Positions 9,336 to 18,499 of a stretch of 64,000 bases of DNA are shown here, piece by piece. The stretch spans positions 1,612,001 through 1,676,000 of the forward strand of contig NZ_CP043430.1 of the NCBI RefSeq assembly GCF_008271365.1, written 5' to 3'. The DNA comes from Microbacterium sp. 1S1. Its GTDB lineage: Bacteria > Actinomycetota > Actinomycetes > Actinomycetales > Microbacteriaceae. The position numbers and the translations under genes were made by a program. Numbering within the stretch: position 1 is the stretch's first letter; each line of letters starts with the position of its first letter. A model generated the notes under the pieces. The model did not search any database and was not told the DNA's origin. It saw only the letters and a list, made by a program, of their open reading frames with translations.

Positions 9336-10700
9336 TCATCGCGTCGCCCCGGCCCCGGTGGAGGCCTGCGCGGCGGCATCCCGCCGGCCGAACGGCGCCT
9401 TGGTGAGGACGGTGCCGAGAACGGTGGCGCCGACGGCCTCGATGCTCTTGGCGGCAGCCGAGAGTCGGCCCGAGGGGGTGCTCCCCGACGCGGCCACGAG
9501 GATGGCACCCGTCGTCACGCGAGCGATGACCGCGGCGTCCGTGACCAGCAGGAGGGGCGGCGCGTCGATGATGACGACATCGAAGGCGGAGGCCGCCGCC
9601 TGCACGAGCTGCTCCATGGCCGAAGACCCCAGCAGCTCCGCGGGATTCGGGGGCACGGTTCCGGCGGGGAGGACGAACAGGGCGCTGCGTCCCCACCGCT
9701 GGATGACGTCGTTCAGGCGCACGCGGCCGACGAGGACGTCGCTGAGTCCGACCCCGCCTTCGATCCCGAAGTACTCCGCGACGCGCGGGAGCCGCAGGTC
9801 GGCGTCGATGAGCGCGACCCGATGTCCGGCGTCGGCGAAAGCGAGGGCGAGGTTGGCAGCGGTCGTGGACTTGCCCTCGCCGGGTCCGGAGCTGGTGATG
9901 ACGAAGACCCCGCGGTTCTCGCGGAACAGGAAGTGCACGTTCGTGCGCAGGGCCCGGTAGGCCTCGGCTCGCGCGCTCTGCGGTGCCGAACTGATGGCGA
10001 GCGGTCGGTCGCTGGTGTCCGTGTCGAAGGGAATACGGCCGAGCAGGGGAGCGGACACCGCCGCCTCCACGTCGGCGCCGGTTCGCACCCGCTGATCGAG
10101 GAGTGAACGCAGCAGCGCCGCGGCCAGGCCGACGCCGAGGCCCAGGACCGCGCCCACCGCGAGGGAGAGCTGCATGTTCGGCGCGACGGGCGTGGTCGGC
10201 ACCTGGGCCGCCTGCAGGGTCACGACGCGGATGGAGAACGGGGTCTCCTGGCCGCGGTTCTCGAGGGTGTCGGCCACGACGGCGGTGAAGCTCTCGGCGA
10301 TCCCGTTCGCGACCCGTGCGGCCTGGCCCGGATTCGTGTCGCGCACCTGGATGGAGAGGATCGCGCTGTTCAGCTCCGACGACACCGAAGTGGTGGAGGC
10401 GATGTCGGACGGCGACACGGACAGGCCGAGGTCTTCGATCACGCGGTCGAGCACGAGCGAGCTCGTGACGACGTCGCGGTAGGTCTGGACGATCTGGGTG
10501 GCGTAGCCGGTGGCCTGCGCCCGCTCCGTGGGGGAGGCCGTCTCGGACAGCTGTACCGTGACCATCATCTGCGTCGTCGCCTCGAAGCGCTGGGGCGTGA
10601 GCATCGCCGTCATGGCGCCCACCGACAGGCCGATGAGCAACCCGGAGAGGATCACGACGATCTGCCGTCGGACGACCCGGAGATAGTCCTGGAGCTGCAT
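9336..10700 (-). CDS. Second Wzz/BY-kinase paralog, without Tyr-rich tail
   Basis: This 454-residue protein has the same plan as the gene at 7769: N-terminal Wzz helix, second helix about 175-198, Walker A GPGEGKST (272-279), Walker A' LIDADLRLP and Walker B VVIIDAPP. Its C-terminus is Ala/Gly-rich and has no tyrosine cluster. It may therefore phosphorylate or regulate the paralog rather than itself. ATG 10700 has GGGGAG 5 bases upstream. A 103-base gap with no visible gene separates the two paralogs, which lie in tandem on the same strand. Confidence 0.9.
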   Translation of the reverse strand: MQLQDYLRVVRRQIVVILSGLLIGLSVGAMTAMLTPQRFEATTQMMVTVQLSETASPTERAQATGYATQIVQTYRDVVTSSLVLDRVIEDLGLSVSPSDIASTTSVSSELNSAILSIQVRDTNPGQAARVANGIAESFTAVVADTLENRGQETPFSIRVVTLQAAQVPTTPVAPNMQLSLAVGAVLGLGVGLAAALLRSLLDQRVRTGADVEAAVSAPLLGRIPFDTDTSDRPLAISSAPQSARAEAYRALRTNVHFLFRENRGVFVITSSGPGEGKSTTAANLALAFADAGHRVALIDADLRLPRVAEYFGIEGGVGLSDVLVGRVRLNDVIQRWGRSALFVLPAGTVPPNPAELLGSSAMEQLVQAAASAFDVVIIDAPPLLLVTDAAVIARVTTGAILVAASGSTPSGRLSAAAKSIEAVGATVLGTVLTKAPFGRRDAAAQASTGAGATR

Positions 10701-10770
10701 CGGTCTCCCCGTGTGGTCGGTCCGGATCGGCGGTATGTTCTCTTGAGACTACCGATTCCTTGAAGGCGGC

Positions 10771-11916
10771 ATGACGGCTCTCGACGAACTCTTCCCCGAC
10801 GGCCCGCGCACGGACCGTGGAGGCTCCGGCGCGCGCGAGGCGGCGTCGGACGCGCGGCTGCGGGAACTGGTCGGGGATCCGCGCACCCGGTCGCCCCGCC
10901 CCGCGGAGCTGACGGACACGCGGGAGATCGCGCGCCGCGCGGAGGCCGCTGCCCGCAGCGCCGTCCCTTTCGCGGCAACGGCGCCCACCGTCGCCCGCGA
11001 GGCCCCGCGCCGTCGTCGTCGGCCCGATCTGCTGTCGGCGTCCGCCGCCGGACTCGCCGTCGTCGCCGTCATCGCGGCGGTCACCGTCGGCGGCATCCAG
11101 GCGGCGACTGCGAGCCCCGCGGACAGCGCCCTCGAGTCCCTCCGGGCCGACGAAGCGACCATTCAGAACGCGCAGCAGGCCCTCGTGACGACCAGGGACG
11201 GCATCGTCGCCGACATCGGCACGCAGACCGCGGAGGCGACGGCGCTGCGCAGCGCTCTGCTCGACACGGCGACCGTGCCCGATCCGCTCTCCTCCGAGGA
11301 AGGCGTCCTCGACGTGACGGACCCCGGCCCGCGGCAGGCGGCGGTGGCGGCCCTCGACACGTACCTCGCGGGTCTCGCCGCCATCGAGGTGCCCGACGCC
11401 CCGGCCGAGTACCGGCGCGAGGAGCTGGACGAGGATTCGCTGGTCGAGGTGGGCAGCGCCATCGACGAGGCGCAGGAACACCTCGTCGCCCTCGACCGCG
11501 AGACCGTGGAGATGCGAGCAGTGCGGACGAGGCTCGACGGGCTCCGACCCGCCGCCGAACCGGCATTGACCGCTTTCACCGCCTCCTTCGTCCCGTCCGC
11601 CGAGACCGCGACGGACGAGCGGCCCGGTGCCGAGGAGTCGTTCCGCGTGGCGGTGACGCAGACGGCCGCGACGATCTCGGCCGCTGACCCCTGGAGCGCC
11701 GAGGCGCAGACGGCCTACGCGGCGTACCGCGATGCCTTCCGTGCCCTCGTCGAGGATCAGGTGCGCGCCGAGCGTGAAGAGGCCGATCGCCGAGCCCAGG
11801 AACAGCAGCCGGTCTTCCCCCAGAACCCGCCGGACGAGGGTACCGGCGAGCCCGAGCCCGTCGACACCGCCGCGCCCGCCGAGCCGGACACGCAGGAGGG
11901 CGAAGGAACGCCATAA
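10771..11916 (+). CDS. Single-pass membrane protein of unknown function
   Basis: I do not recognise a family. The 381-residue protein has a charged cytoplasmic N-terminus ending in a basic stretch (RRRRRPDLL), one membrane helix at about 88-112, and a mostly helical, Ala/Glu-rich outer region likely to form coiled coils. The C-terminal tail is Pro/Glu-rich. ATG 10771 has GAAGG about 4 bases upstream. The gene is divergent from the second Wzz/BY-kinase and directly precedes the sugar biosynthesis run. A structural or scaffolding role at the cell wall is possible but unproven. Confidence 0.7.
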   Translation: MTALDELFPDGPRTDRGGSGAREAASDARLRELVGDPRTRSPRPAELTDTREIARRAEAAARSAVPFAATAPTVAREAPRRRRRPDLLSASAAGLAVVAVIAAVTVGGIQAATASPADSALESLRADEATIQNAQQALVTTRDGIVADIGTQTAEATALRSALLDTATVPDPLSSEEGVLDVTDPGPRQAAVAALDTYLAGLAAIEVPDAPAEYRREELDEDSLVEVGSAIDEAQEHLVALDRETVEMRAVRTRLDGLRPAAEPALTAFTASFVPSAETATDERPGAEESFRVAVTQTAATISAADPWSAEAQTAYAAYRDAFRALVEDQVRAEREEADRRAQEQQPVFPQNPPDEGTGEPEPVDTAAPAEPDTQEGEGTP

Positions 11917-11988
11917 CGCACGGACCTTCTCGTTTCCTGTGAGAGCATGGCTTGCAGCTGGAGAAAAATACGAGGGGGGCACACTGTC

Positions 11989-13860
11989 GTGGAGGGCGCA
12001 CATGCGGGCGTCGACGAGTCCGGAGGCACCCGGATGGCGTCGCAGGCGTCGGTGAAGCAACGGCGACGACGCTGGCTCGCCGCGTTGGTCGACGGTCTGT
12101 GCTGGAGCTTCGGAGTCATCCTCGCGGTGGCGCTCCGGTTCGAGTTCCAGATGGACGCTCGCGTGTGGATCGCGACCACCGTGCTCGCGGTCGTCGCCGG
12201 TGCCATCCAGATCCTCGTCGGATTCCTGACCGCGCTGTACCGGGGACGCTTCACGTACGGGTCTTTCGATGAGGTCCGCACGCTGGCGCTGATCGTCGTC
12301 GTGGAAGCACTGCTGCTGTCGCTCGTCGTGGTCCCTCTCGGCCCGCTCATCGGGATCCCCCGCGCCACCCTGCTGCTGGCCTTCCCCTTCGTGCTGCTGC
12401 TCATGTTCGGGGTGCGATACGTGGCCCGGCTCGTCATCGAGCGGTCGCGCAAACCCGGGTCCGACGCCGAACCCGCCCTCATCCTCGGAGCCGGATTCAT
12501 CGCCGACAAGCTCCTCGCGAACCTGACCACCGACCCGCTGTCGCCGATCCGGCCCGTCGGTCTCCTCGACGACGACCCCGACAAGCGCAACCTGCGCCTG
12601 CGGGGGGTCGCCGTGATCGGCACGACGCGCGACATCGCCTCCGCGCGCGCCCGCACCGGGGCGACTCTCGCCGTGATCGCCATGGCCCGTGCCGACAGCT
12701 CGTTGCTGCGCACGCTCACCGACCGCGCCGAGGCCGCCGGGTTGCGCGTGGCGGTGACCCCCAGTATCGAGATGATGGCGTCGGGGAAACGGGCGCTCAC
12801 CGACGTCCGCGACATCAGCATCGAAGACCTCATCGGCCGCCATCCCGTGGACACCAACGTCGAGCTCATCGCCGGCTACATCACGGGCCGTCGGGTGCTC
12901 GTGACGGGTGCCGGCGGCTCCATCGGCGCGGAGCTGTGCCGCCAGATCGCCAAGTTCGGCCGCAGCGAGCTCATCATGCTCGACCGTGACGAGACGGGAT
13001 TGCAGGTCGCACAGCTCGGCACTGCAGGGCACGGGCTTCTCGACACCCGCGACGTCGTGCTGGCCGACATCCGTGACACGGTGACGCTCCACCGCATCTT
13101 CGACGAGCGCCGGCCGGAGGTCGTCTTCCACGCCGCCGCGCTCAAGCACCTGCCGATGCTCGAGCAGTACCCCGACGAGGCGTGGAAGACGAACGTCATC
13201 GGAACGCTCAACGTCATCAACGCCGCGCGCCGTGTCGAGGTGGCGACCTTCGTCAACATCTCCACCGACAAGGCGGCCAATCCCACCAGCGTGCTCGGCC
13301 ACTCCAAGCGCGTGGCGGAGAAGCTCACTGCCTGGGCCGGAGAGGACACCGGTATGCGCTACCTGTCGGTGCGCTTCGGGAACGTCATCGGCAGTCGGGG
13401 TTCCATGCTGCCGACGTTCCAGCGGCTGATCGCGGAAGGGCGGCCCATCACGGTCACCCACCCGCAGGCGACGCGGTACTTCATGACCATCCCGGAGGCG
13501 TGCCAACTGGTCGTGCAGGCCGGCGGCATCGGGCGAGCCGGCGAGGTCCTCATCCTCGACATGGGCGAACCCGTCTCGATCCTCGAAGTCGCGAAGCGGA
13601 TGATCGCGATGTCCGGGAAGAACGTCGAGATCGTGTTCACGGGGCTGCGGTCCGGCGAGAAGCTGCACGAGGAGCTCGTCGGCTCCCGGGAGAACCTCGA
13701 ACGGCCGTTCCACCCGAAGGTCTCCCACACGCGTGTCGACACGATCACGCCCGAACGCCTCGACAAGGAAGGCTGGATGCGCCGGATGTTCGCGACGCCC
13801 CGCGAGAACGACACCGTCACCATCACTCCGGTGAGGATCGGAGGGGTGGCCGAGCGATGA
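11989..13860 (+). CDS. Membrane-bound UDP-sugar 4,6-dehydratase, PglF/WbpM/CapD-like
   Basis: This 623-residue protein has four N-terminal membrane helices, a first nucleotide-binding half (LILGAGFIADKLL) and a C-terminal SDR domain with the NAD motif GAGGSIG (307-313) and STDKAANPTSVLGHSKR, containing Lys440. The family converts UDP-GlcNAc to the 4-keto-6-deoxy sugar. The SDR Tyr/Met position is Leu436 here. GTG 11989 is chosen because AGGGGGG lies 9 bases upstream; ATG 11947 is an in-frame alternative without such a site. The next gene overlaps it by 4 bases. Confidence 0.9.
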   Translation: MEGAHAGVDESGGTRMASQASVKQRRRRWLAALVDGLCWSFGVILAVALRFEFQMDARVWIATTVLAVVAGAIQILVGFLTALYRGRFTYGSFDEVRTLALIVVVEALLLSLVVVPLGPLIGIPRATLLLAFPFVLLLMFGVRYVARLVIERSRKPGSDAEPALILGAGFIADKLLANLTTDPLSPIRPVGLLDDDPDKRNLRLRGVAVIGTTRDIASARARTGATLAVIAMARADSSLLRTLTDRAEAAGLRVAVTPSIEMMASGKRALTDVRDISIEDLIGRHPVDTNVELIAGYITGRRVLVTGAGGSIGAELCRQIAKFGRSELIMLDRDETGLQVAQLGTAGHGLLDTRDVVLADIRDTVTLHRIFDERRPEVVFHAAALKHLPMLEQYPDEAWKTNVIGTLNVINAARRVEVATFVNISTDKAANPTSVLGHSKRVAEKLTAWAGEDTGMRYLSVRFGNVIGSRGSMLPTFQRLIAEGRPITVTHPQATRYFMTIPEACQLVVQAGGIGRAGEVLILDMGEPVSILEVAKRMIAMSGKNVEIVFTGLRSGEKLHEELVGSRENLERPFHPKVSHTRVDTITPERLDKEGWMRRMFATPRENDTVTITPVRIGGVAER

Positions 13861-14987
13861 GCGCGCGGATCTACATGTCCTCGCCGGACGTCGGGGAGGC
13901 GGAGGAGGAGGCGGTCGTCGCGGCGATGCGCTCCGGATGGATCGCCCCCCTCGGGCCGGACGTCGACGCGTTCGAGCGGGAGCTGGCGGAGCGGGTCGGC
14001 GTCGCGCACGGCGTCGCGCTGAGCTCCGGCACTGCCGGGCTGCACCTGGGTCTGCTCACCCTCGGGGTGAAGCCCGGGGACGTGGTGCTGACCTCGTCGA
14101 TGACCTTCGCCGCCACGGCCAACGCGATCACGTACACCGGCGCGGAGCCGTACTTCATCGACGCCGATCCGCGCACCGGGAACATGGACCCGGCGCCGCT
14201 GCGGGAGGCGTTGACCGAGCTCCGCGACGCCGGGGAGCGCGCGGCCGCGATCGTCCCCGTCGATCTCCTCGGCAAGGCCGTGGACTACACCGCCATCCTG
14301 GCTCTGGCGGAGGAGTTCGGCGTGCCGGTGCTGGCGGATGCCGCCGAGTCGCTGGGCGCGACCCACGCCGGGCGTGCGGCAGGGAGCTTCGGACACGCGT
14401 CGGTGGTGTCGTTCAACGGCAACAAGATCATGACCACGTCCGGCGGCGGCATGCTGCTGACCGATGACGAGAGGTTCGCGCAGCACGTGCGATACCTCGC
14501 GACCCAGGCGCGGCAGCCGGTCGTGCACTACGAGCACACCGACGTCGGCTTCAACTACCGGATGAGCAATCTCCTGGCGGCGCTGGGGCGGGCGCAGCTC
14601 GCCCGTCTCGACGCGATGATCGCGCGGCGCAGGGAGATGCGCGAGCTCTACAAGCGCCTGTTTGCCGACGTCGACGGCGTCGAGGTGTTCGGAGCCGAGG
14701 GCGACGATGCCGACAACGTCTGGCTCACGTCGATCCTCGTCGACTCCGAGGCGACCGGGTGGGAGCCGTCCGCGCTGGCCGCCGCGCTCGCGGAGGACGA
14801 GATCGAGAGCCGCCCGCTGTGGAAGCCGATGCACGCGCAGCCCGTGTTCGCGGCGGCCCGTCGACGGATCACCGGCGCCTCGGACTCCCTGTTCGCCCGC
14901 GGCCTGACGCTGCCCAGCGGCTCCGCCCTCACGGACGACCAGCGCGAGCGCGTGGTCACCGCGATCCGCGGCTTCCTGAACCGATGA
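13857..14987 (+). CDS. DegT/DnrJ/EryC1-family sugar aminotransferase, PglE-like
   Basis: This 376-residue PLP enzyme has the fold-type-I features of the family: SSGTAGLHLG near residue 57, the DAAESLG aspartate contact and SFNGNKIMTTSGGGM with Lys190 as the probable PLP Schiff base. It likely aminates the 4-keto sugar made by the preceding dehydratase to give a 4-amino-6-deoxy sugar. ATG 13857 overlaps the previous stop codon (ATGA), and its own stop overlaps the next start, so the genes are translationally coupled. Confidence 0.92.
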   Translation: MSARIYMSSPDVGEAEEEAVVAAMRSGWIAPLGPDVDAFERELAERVGVAHGVALSSGTAGLHLGLLTLGVKPGDVVLTSSMTFAATANAITYTGAEPYFIDADPRTGNMDPAPLREALTELRDAGERAAAIVPVDLLGKAVDYTAILALAEEFGVPVLADAAESLGATHAGRAAGSFGHASVVSFNGNKIMTTSGGGMLLTDDERFAQHVRYLATQARQPVVHYEHTDVGFNYRMSNLLAALGRAQLARLDAMIARRREMRELYKRLFADVDGVEVFGAEGDDADNVWLTSILVDSEATGWEPSALAAALAEDEIESRPLWKPMHAQPVFAAARRRITGASDSLFARGLTLPSGSALTDDQRERVVTAIRGFLNR

Positions 14988-15601
14988 GCGCCGGCTTCCG
15001 GCCGTACGACATCGTGAAGCGCGGCCTCGACGTGCTCGTCGCCGCGGCGGCCCTCATCCTGCTCTCGCCGGTGATCGTCGCCACGGCGGTCCTCGTCGCG
15101 CTCCGTCTCGGACGGCCGGTGCTGTTCGCCCAGCCCCGCCCCGGACGGCACGGCCGCATCTTCACGCTCTACAAGTTCCGCTCCATGCGATCGGTGGACC
15201 CGGCCCGGGGCTGGGTGACCGACGCCGACCGGCTCACTCCCTTCGGGGTCCGTCTTCGATCGACGAGTCTGGACGAGCTCCCCAGTCTGTGGAACGTGCT
15301 GCGCGGCAACATGAGTATCGTCGGACCTCGTCCGCTCCTGGTCGAGTACCTCGACCGTTACACGGCGGAACAGGCGAGACGGCATGAGGTGCGGCCGGGC
15401 ATCACCGGACTCGCCCAGGTCACAGGGCGCAACGCCGTGACCTGGGAGCAGCGCTTCGCGCAGGACGTGCGGTACGTGGACCACCGCAGCGCCGGGCTGG
15501 ATCTGCGTATCGTGATCGCGACGATCGGCGCGGTGTGGCGCCGAGAGGGGATCACCGCGGAGGGGCAGGCGACCATGGCGAAGTTCGGAGGCGACGCATG
15601 A
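14984..15601 (+). CDS. Polyprenyl-phosphate sugar-1-phosphate transferase, PglC-like
   Basis: This 205-residue monotopic enzyme has a single N-terminal re-entrant hydrophobic segment (about 17-41). The catalytic core includes the basic YKFRSMR, the DE pair in TSLDELPSLWNVLRGNMS, GPRPLL and PGITGLAQV. It lacks the extra helices of WcaJ/WbaP, so it is the small PglC form. It should load the first phosphosugar onto undecaprenyl phosphate and start the repeat unit. Its placement between the aminotransferase and acetyltransferase genes points to a bacillosamine-type first sugar. Confidence 0.93.
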   Translation: MSAGFRPYDIVKRGLDVLVAAAALILLSPVIVATAVLVALRLGRPVLFAQPRPGRHGRIFTLYKFRSMRSVDPARGWVTDADRLTPFGVRLRSTSLDELPSLWNVLRGNMSIVGPRPLLVEYLDRYTAEQARRHEVRPGITGLAQVTGRNAVTWEQRFAQDVRYVDHRSAGLDLRIVIATIGAVWRREGITAEGQATMAKFGGDA

Positions 15602-16239
15602 CGGAGCGGATCATCGTGATGGGGGCCGGAGGATTCGGCCGGGAGACGCTCGACGTCCTCGCCGCCCTCATCGCGGGCGGCGCCGCGCTGGACCTCGTCG
15701 GCGTGATCGATCCCGGTGCCCGCGACCTCGATCGCGAGCGGCTCGCGGCACGCGACGTCCCCCTGCTCGGCACGTTCGAGCAGTGGCGGGAGGAGGCGCG
15801 TGGCGACGAGCGCTTCGTCGTCGGAATCGGTGCGCCCGCCGTGCGCCGGAAGGTCGCCGCCACCCTGCACGACGCCGGGTTCCGCGCCGCCACCCTCGTC
15901 CACCCGACCGCCGTGATCGGCACCCAGACGAGAATCGGCGCGGGCGCCGTGATCACCGCGGGGGTGCAGGTGTCGACCAATGTCGACATCGGTGCGCACG
16001 TCCACCTCAACCCAGCGAGTGTCGTCGGCCATGACGCCGCCCTCGCCGACTTCGTGTCCGTCAATCCCGGAGCGATCGTCTCGGGCAACGTCGTCGTCGA
16101 GACCCGAGCACTCCTGGGGGCCGGATCGGTCGTCCTGCAGGGGCTCACGGTCGGCGCGGGGGCGACGGTCGGAGCCGCGGCCTGTGTGACCAGGGATGTC
16201 GCACCGGGACAGACTGTGAAGGGGGTGCCTGCACGATGA
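15598..16239 (+). CDS. Sugar O/N-acyltransferase, PglD-like (left-handed beta-helix)
   Basis: This 213-residue protein has an N-terminal Rossmann-like nucleotide-sugar domain (VMGAGGFGRE) and a C-terminal hexapeptide-repeat beta-helix (repeats such as IGAGAV, VGHDAA, VSGNVV and VGAGAT). His35-type catalysis in PglD uses a His in HPTAVIG or VGHDA, both present here. It is expected to acetylate the 4-amino group to give a UDP-di-N-acetylbacillosamine-like sugar. It overlaps both neighbours by 4 bases. Confidence 0.9.
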   Translation: MTERIIVMGAGGFGRETLDVLAALIAGGAALDLVGVIDPGARDLDRERLAARDVPLLGTFEQWREEARGDERFVVGIGAPAVRRKVAATLHDAGFRAATLVHPTAVIGTQTRIGAGAVITAGVQVSTNVDIGAHVHLNPASVVGHDAALADFVSVNPGAIVSGNVVVETRALLGAGSVVLQGLTVGAGATVGAAACVTRDVAPGQTVKGVPAR

Positions 16240-17357
16240 CTGTTCGAGAGTGCACGCGTTGCATCATGAACTCTGACGTGGACCCAGACATCGTCCTCGT
16301 GGACGGCGTATGCAATCACTGCCTCCGGTACGACGCGCTGCTGGAGTCCCGTGTCGTCCCCGTCGAACAGCGCCCGGCGAAGCTGGCGCAGGTCGTCGAA
16401 GCGATCTCCCGCGCGGGGCAGGGTCGGGAGTACGACTGCATCATCGGCGTGAGCGGGGGAGTGGACAGCTCCTACGTGGCGCTTCAGGTGAAGCGACTCG
16501 GCCTCCGTCCACTCGCCGTCCATGTCGACAACGGCTGGAACTCGGCCCTCGCGGTCCTGAACATCGAGCGTCTCCTGCGCACCCTCGACATCGACCTCCA
16601 TACGGAAGTCCTGCGTCTCGACGAGTTCTACGACCTGCAGCGATCGTTCCTGATGGCGTCGACGCCGGACGCCGACATCCCGAGCGACCATGCCATCCAG
16701 GCCACGCTCTGGAAGGTCGCGCGTGAGCACGGTGTGAGGTTCATCATTTCCGGGATGAATTTCGCCACGGAATCGATCAGCGTGCCGTCGTGGTCGTACG
16801 GTCATTCGGACTGGCGGTATCTCAATGACGTGCACCGCCGATTCGGTCGGGTGCCGTTGCGCACCTACCCGCACTTCGGATTCGTGACGCTCGCCTGGAC
16901 GACGTTCGTGCGACGGGTGCGAATCGTCTCCATCCTCAACTACCTCGACTACGACAAGTCGAAGGCGATGGAAGAGCTCGTCGAGAAGCTCGGCTGGGTG
17001 CCGTACGAAGGAAAGCACTACGAATCCATCTTCACCCGCTGGGTGCAGGGCTTCTACCTCCCGAAGAAGTTCGGCATCGACAAGCGTCGCGGTCATTACT
17101 CCGATCTGATCAATTCGGGACAGATCTCGCGCGCGCAGGCGCTGGCGGCTGTAGCGGAAAGCGACTACAGCGAGCGCCTGCGCGCTGAGGATGAGCTTCT
17201 GCTGCTCAAGAAGCTGTCCCTGACTCCTGCCCAGCTCACGGACATCGTCGAACGGCCCGCGTCGAGCTACCGTGCCTACCGGAACTCATACGGGTTTGTG
17301 CAGTTCCTTCGCGGAACGGTCAATCGGCTGCGAAAGCTGGGGCTCTACCCCCGATGA
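16236..17357 (+). CDS. wbuX: N-acetyl sugar amidotransferase, WbuX/WbpG/PseA-like
   Basis: This 373-residue ATP-pyrophosphatase-fold enzyme has N-terminal zinc-type cysteine pairs (C6/C9 and C26/C29), a PP-loop SGGVDS (73-78), then HVDNGWNS and SGMNFATES, which match the sugar-amidation family. These enzymes turn an N-acetyl group into an acetamidino group using ammonia from HisH/HisF-like partners. Both partners are encoded 2.4-3.1 kb downstream in the same run (19731 and 20330). The start overlaps the previous stop. Confidence 0.92.
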   Translation: MTVRECTRCIMNSDVDPDIVLVDGVCNHCLRYDALLESRVVPVEQRPAKLAQVVEAISRAGQGREYDCIIGVSGGVDSSYVALQVKRLGLRPLAVHVDNGWNSALAVLNIERLLRTLDIDLHTEVLRLDEFYDLQRSFLMASTPDADIPSDHAIQATLWKVAREHGVRFIISGMNFATESISVPSWSYGHSDWRYLNDVHRRFGRVPLRTYPHFGFVTLAWTTFVRRVRIVSILNYLDYDKSKAMEELVEKLGWVPYEGKHYESIFTRWVQGFYLPKKFGIDKRRGHYSDLINSGQISRAQALAAVAESDYSERLRAEDELLLLKKLSLTPAQLTDIVERPASSYRAYRNSYGFVQFLRGTVNRLRKLGLYPR

Positions 17358-18499
17358 CAGAGAGCATGAACATCCACGTTTATCCCGCCCCGATCGTCAA
17401 CGAGAGCCGTATCTTCCGCGAAACGAAGGCTGTCGCGGAGGCCGGTCTGTTCGAACAGGTGGTCGTGACCGGACAGAGGTCCCCCGGTCTGCCCGACGTC
17501 GAGCGACTCGACGAAGTACGGTCGATCGAACGTGTCGGTTCCGTCGGGGATGAGAGGCCGCGGTCGATCGTGGGGCGCATCCTGGAACAGATCTCCTGGT
17601 CGGTTGCGGTCTACCGTCGTTGGCGATCGCGTCCGGTGCGCGTCGTCAACGCCCACTCCGTGGCCGTTCTTCCGGTGTGTCATGCGATCGCGCGCCGCCA
17701 TCGCGCCGCATTGATCTACGACACACATGAGCTCGAGACCGAGACGTCGACGTCGAACGGCATCCAAGGGAAGATCTTCCGGATGATCGAGAGGCACTAC
17801 GTGCGTCGGTGCGACGCCGTGTTCGTCGTCAACGACTCGATCGCGGACTGGTACCGGGCCGCGTATCCCGGCGCGCGTGTGACCAGCGTGCGCAACGCAC
17901 CTACCCGGGAGCGGGATCCGCAGGCCGTCGATTTGCGTCGGAGGTTCGCCATCCCCGCCGGCGACCGCATCTACGTGCACGTGGGGAACATCGTCGCCCA
18001 TCGCCGCATCCCGGAGATCCTGGAAGCGTTCCGCGCGCGTGAGTCCGCCGGGGATCACGTCGTCTTCATAGGATCCGGGGTGCTGCAGAGCCTGGTGCGG
18101 GGCGCCGCGGAGCGGCACACGAACATTCATCTCCTCGGATCCGTCCCTGCGGACGAGGTGGTCGACACCGTCGCGGGCGGGGACGTCGGCCTCTGCCTGA
18201 TCGAAGCGACATGTCTGTCGTATGCGTTGTCGCTGCCGAACAAGGCACTGGAGTATTCGATGGCGGGCATCCCCTTCTTTTCCACGGACCTCGTCGAGAT
18301 CGACCGTCTTCTCGGATCCGACGCGGCAGCCTGGAAGGTCGACGGCGATGCGGACTCGATCCTCCACGCCCTGTCATCGCTCAGCGACGCTGACATCGCG
18401 GCCGGACGCCGGGCGGTCGCTGCTGTCGAGCTGCCGCACTGGCCGACGGAATCCGCGAGCATGCTCGATGAGTACCGACGAGTGCGGGGAGCGGCATGA
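17354..18499 (+). CDS. Glycosyltransferase, GT-B fold (GT4-like)
   Basis: The 381-residue protein has two Rossmann-like halves. The N-terminal half includes NAHSVAVLPVCHAIARRH and YDTHELETE, and the C-terminal half has the nucleotide-binding VHVGNIVAHRRIPEILEAF and NKALEYSMAGIP. The latter plays the role of the GT4 EX7E region, although the match is loose. It is cytoplasmic and probably adds one sugar of the repeat unit. The start overlaps the stop of wbuX (ATGA). Donor and acceptor cannot be inferred. Confidence 0.85.
   Translation: MTESMNIHVYPAPIVNESRIFRETKAVAEAGLFEQVVVTGQRSPGLPDVERLDEVRSIERVGSVGDERPRSIVGRILEQISWSVAVYRRWRSRPVRVVNAHSVAVLPVCHAIARRHRAALIYDTHELETETSTSNGIQGKIFRMIERHYVRRCDAVFVVNDSIADWYRAAYPGARVTSVRNAPTRERDPQAVDLRRRFAIPAGDRIYVHVGNIVAHRRIPEILEAFRARESAGDHVVFIGSGVLQSLVRGAAERHTNIHLLGSVPADEVVDTVAGGDVGLCLIEATCLSYALSLPNKALEYSMAGIPFFSTDLVEIDRLLGSDAAAWKVDGDADSILHALSSLSDADIAAGRRAVAAVELPHWPTESASMLDEYRRVRGAA

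Noticed and set aside
9286-13728. Long minus-strand open frame of almost 1500 codons across the second kinase, the membrane protein and the dehydratase
   Set aside because: Composition is that of a shadow frame, and three recognised genes occupy the region in other frames.
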